The notes under the pieces were generated by a model. It had not been told where the DNA came from and did no database searches. It was given only the letters and a program-made list of their open reading frames with translations. 10,051 nt of DNA, taken from Calditrichota bacterium (lineage in GTDB: Bacteria > Calditrichota > Calditrichia > RBG-13-44-9). The position numbers and the translations under genes were made by a program. Shown here in pieces: positions 5,892 to 10,051 of the stretch. The stretch spans positions 1-10,051 of the forward strand of contig JAFGSO010000234.1 of NCBI GenBank assembly GCA_016934605.1, written 5' to 3'. Position 1 is the first letter of the stretch. Each line of letters begins with the position of its first letter.

Positions 5892-6515
5892 TCAGATTTT
5901 CTGTTTTACAATCTGTAATGCTTCCTCGGTAATATCTCGTACCGTCTTAAAAACATTTTCCTGTTCTGTTTTCAGTTTTCCCTTAAAATCCTCATCCGAA
6001 ATGGTAGAAAGATTAATCAGAATATTCAGGCAGGCTGCCTTTGCAGCCGCCTGGGCCATAACCGCGGCAACACCTGCATCACTAATTGAATTCTCATTGC
6101 CCTTTAAGGCCACAGATCGCGTAAGGCCGGCAAGTGTCTCGCATCTTCTTAAAACATCCATTGGCACCAGGGCTGCTCTTTTGGTTGCTTCTTCTACAGC
6201 GTTACTGCGTTCCGCTTTTTCTTCCTCAGTACCATGCGGCAAACGGTAGGCTTCCATTACATCATTGAAAACTTCAGCATCTCTGTCCGCCAGTAAAAGA
6301 AACTCCTCTTTCATTTTTGTTACATTCTCAAGGCATTTTTTCATATCGTCTTCTGAATCCTGATACTTTTTTTTACCAATCGTTAATTTACATACCATTG
6401 ACACCATAGCTGCCGACAAAGCTCCGGCCAGTCCAGCCACGCTTCCTCCTCCGGGAGCAGCTGATTCAGATGACAGTTCATTCAATAGTTGCTGGAGGTC
6501 CATTTCCTTAATCAT
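5892..6515 (-). CDS. Cyclodeaminase/cyclohydrolase family protein (FTCD C-terminal type)
   Basis: A 207-residue all-helical protein matching the formiminotetrahydrofolate cyclodeaminase family (PF04961) over its full length. Key signs are APGGGSVAGLAGALSAAM (20-37), an RDAEVFNDVM helix (78-87) and a following stretch of charged helices (GTEEEKAERSNAVEEATKRA). Relatives release ammonia from 5-formimino-THF to give 5,10-methenyl-THF (FTCD) or act as 5,10-methenyl-THF cyclohydrolase (FchA of clostridia). The size fits free-standing FchA-type enzymes, but which reaction this one performs cannot be told from sequence, and no folate or histidine-degradation gene lies beside it. The ATG at 6515 has AAGGGGTG (6528-6521) close upstream; ATG 6503 is less likely because its AAGGAA abuts it. 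The next gene downstream is 199 bases away, so it is probably a separate transcript. Confidence 0.9.
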   Translation of the reverse strand: MIKEMDLQQLLNELSSESAAPGGGSVAGLAGALSAAMVSMVCKLTIGKKKYQDSEDDMKKCLENVTKMKEEFLLLADRDAEVFNDVMEAYRLPHGTEEEKAERSNAVEEATKRAALVPMDVLRRCETLAGLTRSVALKGNENSISDAGVAAVMAQAAAKAACLNILINLSTISDEDFKGKLKTEQENVFKTVRDITEEALQIVKQKI

Positions 6516-6856
6516 ATCGCACCCCTTTTTCTAATCGTTCGCGGAGCTTATTGTTTATGAAATCCTTTATAAGAATGAAATAAAACTCTTCTTATTAATA
6601 TGTGATAACAATATTATTATCTAAATTAAAAAATTCATCTTCACTCAATTTATGAAACATATTTCCAGAAAAAAAAGATATCTTCAGCAAATTTTCAGAA
6701 AATTTTTATTTTATGCACCCTTTGTTACGGATATTTCCCTAAATTTGCTCAATCTGAACTGCCCGGGTGGTCTTCGTGCGTCTTTTTATACTAAGCAATG
6801 ATGCCGCGAGAAGAAAGGAAATAACCTGACAATTTGATAAAAATGGTACCCGAAAC
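6516..6856. other. 341-base divergent intergenic region
   Basis: The region separates the cyclodeaminase gene (minus) from a small lipoprotein gene (plus), so it should hold both promoters. No gene is seen. A perfect odd palindrome AAATTTTC-A-GAAAATTT lies at 6689-6705 and could be an operator. On the plus strand TATACT (6787-6792) is a plausible -10 box for the lipoprotein gene, but no matching -35 is visible at 16-18 bases. The part from 6541 to 6720 is strongly AT-rich, and a GC-richer patch with CCCGGG (6762-6767) follows. Confidence 0.35.
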
Positions 6857-7318
6857 GTGATACGAAGAATTTACTCTATAAATTTACGGATATTCAAATC
6901 AGAAAAGTGGTCCCACCTTTTTGTTCTTATGACTGTGTTTACTCTCTCGGGTTTATTTTCGCTCGGTTTATTCGGGTGCAATTCGGGTAAAGATGGTAAA
7001 AAGTCGCCTTCCTGGGATGCGATTCTGAAAGAGATCGAAATAACAATTGCTTTACAGGTATCAGACAGCTTGAAAGCTGAAAGAATCAACGAGATACTTA
7101 AAAAATATTCCGTAACAATTGAACAATACCGTAATTTCTACCAGAAATCTATAGAAGAGGCAAATCTGGAACAGTTGCCTCTTCTCAAGGCCATCGAAAA
7201 AGCAATTTCTCAGGAAATGACGGATGCACTCCGAAACGAGCAGGGCAAAATGAGGAGTCAGCAGCTTTCAATGCAAAGAAACCAGGATTCTGAATTTCAG
7301 CAACCACCGCCTGAATAA
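6857..7318 (+). CDS. Small putative lipoprotein with a coiled-coil-like C-terminal half
   Basis: A 153-residue protein not assigned to a family with confidence. A long basic N-terminus (RRIYSINLRIFKSEK) precedes a hydrophobic stretch (about 21-38), and LFGC at 38-41 is a good lipobox, so Cys41 should be lipidated and the mature part of 113 residues should face the periplasm. The mature part is helical and charged, with the pattern INEILKKYSVTIEQYRNFYQKS (84-105), Gln-rich after 125 and ending in PPPE. The layout (lipoprotein, about 130 residues, paired short helices with a KKY-x-V-x-x-x-Q-Y turn) recalls the Bacteroidota DUF4296 lipoproteins, but this is a weak resemblance. The start is uncertain: GTG 6857 is the first start after an in-frame stop and has no clear ribosome binding site. 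ATG 6929 would leave a signal peptide without basic residues. Confidence 0.75.
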   Translation: MIRRIYSINLRIFKSEKWSHLFVLMTVFTLSGLFSLGLFGCNSGKDGKKSPSWDAILKEIEITIALQVSDSLKAERINEILKKYSVTIEQYRNFYQKSIEEANLEQLPLLKAIEKAISQEMTDALRNEQGKMRSQQLSMQRNQDSEFQQPPPE

Positions 7319-7364
7319 AATCCGATGAGGCCTTGCTCTGAGCCCATCCATAAAATTTATCTCT

Positions 7365-8885
7365 TTATTTATTCAGTATTTTTTCCAGTTTTTCCTTTGA
7401 AATTTTATCTACTTTGTCATGTAGGGAGTTGTTATGACTATCCATGGTTACAACTAGGGGAAAGTTTTCCACATCGAAATGCCAGACGGCTTCAGGGCTT
7501 CCAAACTGTTCCAGATAAACACCTTTTACCTTTTTCACACATTTAGCATAGATCTGAGCTGCACCGCCAATTGCATGAAAGTATACCGAGCCGTATTTGC
7601 TGCAGGCTTCCAGAGTTTTACCTCCCATGCCACCTTTTCCGATAACGCCACGAATATTAAATTTTCCGATGACATCTCCCTGGTACGGTTCTTCACGAAT
7701 CGAGGTGGTTGGTCCAGCCGCCATTACTTTATATTCACCACCCTCCTTCACAATCACAGGTCCGCAATGGTAGATAATACCACCTTTAATAACATCCAGT
7801 TCTCCGCCATCGTACAAATACCGGTGTACAGCATCACGTCCGGTGAACATATCCCCGTTTAAGAGAACCACATCACCGACTTTTAAATCACGAATCTGCT
7901 CCTCAGATACAGGTGTCGTCAACACTTTTACATTTTTGCTGGGCATCTCCATTTCGGGAATTTGGGAGAAATCCTCTTCAAATTCACCAGGCGTTTGATA
8001 CAGCCACTCTTTCACTTCACCTTCGGAGGTCATTACCAGACCGCGTCTCCGGTAAGCCCAGCACATATAGGCAATGCTGACAAAATAAGAAGCTGGAAGA
8101 CGGTTCAAATAATCTATATTAATACCCCCGAGTGTAAACTTGCCCCCAAAACCCATTGGGCCGATTTCCAGAGTATTGGCTTCCTCCATGATTGTTTCCT
8201 CCAGCTGTGCCAGTTCCTGAAGCGGATTCACCTCATCCATGGATCGCAGTAGCAGTTCCTTAGCATAGGCATAACTGCTTGCACGGTCGCCTCCAATACA
8301 GACTCCCAGAAATCCCGGTCCGCACCCCTTTCCCTGAGCCTGATATACAGCGTCCAGAATCACCGCCCGAACTCCTTTCAGGTCACGTCCATATTTTTTT
8401 CCATTTAAAGTCGCGGGCAGTTTATACTGGATGCTCATGTTCTCGCACCCCCCACCCTTTAAAATAAGACGAACATCAACATCATCACCGCGAGTCTGAT
8501 GAAAGTGGAAAACCGGGCTGCCTTTACCAAGATTATTTCCGGTATTTTTACCCGACAGGGAATCTACAGAATTCTGTCTGAGATATCCCTTTTCCGTCGC
8601 CTGAACCACCGCTTCCTCTGCTGCCTTTTCAAAAACCAGTTGATCGTAATTCACCGGACATTTCACGTAAAAAGTAATGGTACCCGTATCCTGACAGATA
8701 GGTAACGATCTTTTTTTTGCCAGTCCAACATTCTGCATTATCATGTCCATGGCCATTTCTGCCATGGAATTTTTCGCTTCCAGATTCTTCTTCAGGTTGA
8801 TAACTTCTTCCACATCCGGAGGGAGATAGGCCGATGTCCGGCGTATCAACTCCAACAGGTTGTCACGGAGAGTCTCATAGCTCAT
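7365..8885 (-). CDS. fumA: Fumarate hydratase, class I (one-chain, Fe-S dependent)
   Basis: Reversibly hydrates fumarate to L-malate in the TCA cycle or its reductive branch; cytoplasmic, 4Fe-4S hydro-lyase. The 506 residues join the alpha (PF05681, about 8-285) and beta (PF05683, about 318-490) domains that are separate subunits in many anaerobes; E. coli FumA has 548. Cys64 (PICQDTGT), Cys188 (GCGPGFLGV) and Cys275 (YMCWAYR) align with FumA Cys105, Cys224 and Cys318, the cluster ligands. Asp66 and the Thr pair 393-394 in GPTTS match active-site residues of the family. The cluster makes the enzyme oxygen-sensitive. L-tartrate dehydratase is a related alternative; the one-chain form favours fumarase. 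A strong ribosome binding site AAAGGAGG (8900-8893) lies 7 bases before the ATG. It converges on the small lipoprotein gene with 46 bases between stops. Confidence 0.94.
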   Translation of the reverse strand: MSYETLRDNLLELIRRTSAYLPPDVEEVINLKKNLEAKNSMAEMAMDMIMQNVGLAKKRSLPICQDTGTITFYVKCPVNYDQLVFEKAAEEAVVQATEKGYLRQNSVDSLSGKNTGNNLGKGSPVFHFHQTRGDDVDVRLILKGGGCENMSIQYKLPATLNGKKYGRDLKGVRAVILDAVYQAQGKGCGPGFLGVCIGGDRASSYAYAKELLLRSMDEVNPLQELAQLEETIMEEANTLEIGPMGFGGKFTLGGINIDYLNRLPASYFVSIAYMCWAYRRRGLVMTSEGEVKEWLYQTPGEFEEDFSQIPEMEMPSKNVKVLTTPVSEEQIRDLKVGDVVLLNGDMFTGRDAVHRYLYDGGELDVIKGGIIYHCGPVIVKEGGEYKVMAAGPTTSIREEPYQGDVIGKFNIRGVIGKGGMGGKTLEACSKYGSVYFHAIGGAAQIYAKCVKKVKGVYLEQFGSPEAVWHFDVENFPLVVTMDSHNNSLHDKVDKISKEKLEKILNK

Positions 8886-8901
8886 ATTATAGCCTCCTTT
8901 T

Positions 8902-8916
8902 AGAAAATTGTTTTCT
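8902..8916 (-). promoter_or_regulatory. Inverted repeat directly upstream of the fumarase ribosome binding site
   Basis: AGAAAA (8902-8907) and TTTTCT (8911-8916) are perfect 6-base arms around three bases. The repeat ends one base before the Shine-Dalgarno sequence (8900-8893). On the mRNA it would form a small AT-rich hairpin next to the ribosome binding site. On DNA it could be an operator. The short A/T arms make chance a real alternative. Confidence 0.25.
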
Positions 8917-8988
8917 GGATATAAAATAAGAAATATTTTGGTAATTTCAATAGATGGAATTTTTTCACATCAATTATTTCTTTTTCTA

Positions 8989-9005
8989 GAATTATCTGAT
9001 AATTC
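8989..9005 (-). other. Odd palindrome overlapping the stop codon of the outer-membrane protein gene
   Basis: GAATTATC (8989-8996) and GATAATTC (8998-9005) are perfect 8-base arms around a single T at 8997. The right arm includes two bases of the TGA stop (9006-9004). On the minus strand it would be a hairpin at the very end of the message, but the following bases are not a U run. It may be a 3' stabilising hairpin or a protein-binding site. Its core TATCTGATA is the same as in the palindrome at 5860-5883. Confidence 0.35.
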
Positions 9006-9606
9006 AGAATATCCATTCAACATCCATCAGAATTCCCAGCATCAGAATTCGATAAAGAACGGGATCGCGGTTGTTTAAAAAACCAAAACGGTTATATCGC
9101 CATTCAAACCAGAGTATAAACCCTTCTCCCAGTGAAATATTTGATCCCAGCCCATACTTCAGGGAATAACCAACCTGAATATCATAGTTACGGCTTGAGG
9201 AATAAGGATCGAATTCACCATTTTGCTCTTCCAGCGGACTGGTATTAACGTAGAGTGATGGGGCAAATCCGCCGATAAGATAAGGGGAAATCCGACTGCG
9301 GGCAGGCAAAGCATACAGACGAAATTCCGCCACCGGACTGAAGATAATAATATGTGTCTTATAATCCCTTCGCTGATCATCGGTAAAATAATCGAAGTGT
9401 AATCCGATATCCGCATAAATACGCGGATTAAAACAATATGACATACCGGCTGAAATATTAATTCCATTTGGTGAATTCGCTCCCACCAGCTGGTCAGCAT
9501 CGGGAAAAACCGGACCCCAGCCAAAGCGAAAACTCCAGAATGCGTCGTTCTGGGAATATGTAGAAGTGCTGAGACCTATCATGAACATGAGAAAATAAAT
9601 GCGCAT
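9004..9606 (-). CDS. Putative outer-membrane beta-barrel protein
   Basis: A 200-residue exported protein of unknown function. The frame is open from a GTG at 9624, but ATG 9606 gives a compact signal peptide (MRIYFLMFMIGLSTSTYS), with likely cleavage before QND at residue 19. The ribosome binding site is weak for both. The mature part has alternating aromatic and polar residues in strands (FWSFRFGWGPVFP, IYADIGLHFDYF, FILWFEWRYNRFGF) separated by turns rich in Gly, Asn and Asp, and it ends in EWIF, an aromatic end typical of proteins inserted by BamA. The size fits an eight-stranded barrel of the OmpA/OmpW-like kind. No family is assigned with certainty. It lies 106 bases downstream of the PorV-like gene on the same strand and may share its transcript. 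Confidence 0.8.
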   Translation of the reverse strand: MRIYFLMFMIGLSTSTYSQNDAFWSFRFGWGPVFPDADQLVGANSPNGINISAGMSYCFNPRIYADIGLHFDYFTDDQRRDYKTHIIIFSPVAEFRLYALPARSRISPYLIGGFAPSLYVNTSPLEEQNGEFDPYSSSRNYDIQVGYSLKYGLGSNISLGEGFILWFEWRYNRFGFLNNRDPVLYRILMLGILMDVEWIF

Positions 9607-9712
9607 ATTTCTAACCACATCCACTATTATAATCTCATTACCTGGCCCGATGAATTTTGTATAATTGTATTAACGTATAAGTCTCACCAGGCCTTACAGA
9701 ACAGTCTTCTAA

Positions 9713-10051
9713 TTAAATATCGAACCCGAGCGTAAACTGATGGCTGGTTCCCAGATCGTCTTCAAAAGGCAGAATGGCATAAGACAGCCTGAGACCGGCA
9801 CGCATGATACCTATACCAAAATTGAGTGAGTGGGACTCATATCCCGCCTGAATCCCCGTCCTCAATGCCAGCTGATTCCATAATATCAGCTCGGTGCCGG
9901 CATGAAATCGGATATTTTCATCAATTACTTTAACCAGATCCGCGGCAAGAATTGCTGATATCGTTGAAGAGGTGAAATGTACCGGAAACATTACACCCAG
10001 TCTACCCAAAGTCGGCAGTTTTGTCCTTTCTTCTTTAAAGGTATTCATTTG
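9713..10051 (-). CDS. PorV/PorQ-like outer-membrane protein, C-terminal part (runs off the window)
   Basis: At least 113 codons are present. The first ATG in frame (10048) is most likely internal, because the frame stays open to the edge and the segment reads as the end of a longer barrel protein. The stretch LPTLGRLGVMF, then ILAADLVKV, the ELILWNQLALRTGIQAGYE block and LRLSYAILPFEDDLGTSHQFTLGF resemble the C-terminal third of the PorV/PorQ (UPF0164) family, where a D-Y-A-x-x-P-x-x-D-L-G-x-T-H-R pattern is common. PorV proteins are type IX secretion parts in Bacteroidota, but the wider family occurs in lineages without that system. No type IX sorting domain is seen in the other proteins of this window. 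The 5' part is missing only because of the window edge. Confidence 0.75.
   Translation of the reverse strand, partial: QMNTFKEERTKLPTLGRLGVMFPVHFTSSTISAILAADLVKVIDENIRFHAGTELILWNQLALRTGIQAGYESHSLNFGIGIMRAGLRLSYAILPFEDDLGTSHQFTLGFDI

Overview
This is an AT-rich bacterial chromosomal window of housekeeping and envelope genes. No mobile element, CRISPR array, rRNA or tRNA is visible. The best guess for the source is a Gram-negative of the Fibrobacterota-Chlorobiota-Bacteroidota superphylum or a related lineage such as Calditrichota, KSB1 or Marinimicrobia. That guess rests on a PorV/PorQ-like outer-membrane protein, a second outer-membrane beta-barrel, a bifunctional-nuclease domain fused to a UVR motif, lipoproteins with Ig-like repeats, and a one-chain class I fumarase. 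Several genes have good Shine-Dalgarno sequences, which is atypical for classical Bacteroidia. TGA is used as a stop codon, so the code is the standard one. The phylum is an inference.

Layout: two plus-strand genes come first, a lipoprotein with three Ig-like repeats (278-1228) and a five-helix Yip1-type membrane protein (1365-1880). Pyruvate kinase (1922-3349, minus) converges on them. Next is a 625-base stretch without a convincing gene (3350-3974) that holds a possible degenerate dispersed repeat and a group of hairpins that could be a small RNA. A compact minus-strand group follows, in transcription order: a NifU-type Fe-S scaffold domain (5692-5471), a bifunctional nuclease with UVR motif (5452-4904) and an MBL-fold hydrolase (4889-3975). 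The gaps are 18 and 14 bases, so this is very probably one operon. A cyclodeaminase/cyclohydrolase-family gene (6515-5892, minus) lies about 200 bases upstream of it. After a 341-base gap come a small plus-strand lipoprotein (6857-7318) and a convergent class I fumarate hydratase (8885-7365, minus). The window ends with a minus-strand pair of envelope genes: an outer-membrane beta-barrel (9606-9004) and the C-terminal part of a PorV/PorQ-like protein that runs off the right edge (9713-10051).

Functionally the window combines central carbon metabolism (pyruvate kinase, fumarase), one-carbon/folate chemistry (cyclodeaminase family), Fe-S assembly (NifU domain, which could in principle serve the 4Fe-4S fumarase) and envelope proteins. 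No obviously new multi-gene system is present. The items most worth a second look are the nfu/nuclease-UVR/MBL operon, the structured non-coding DNA at 3853-3985, the degenerate repeat near 3650-3700, and two odd-length palindromes with the same TATCTGATA core placed at the 3' ends of two unrelated genes.
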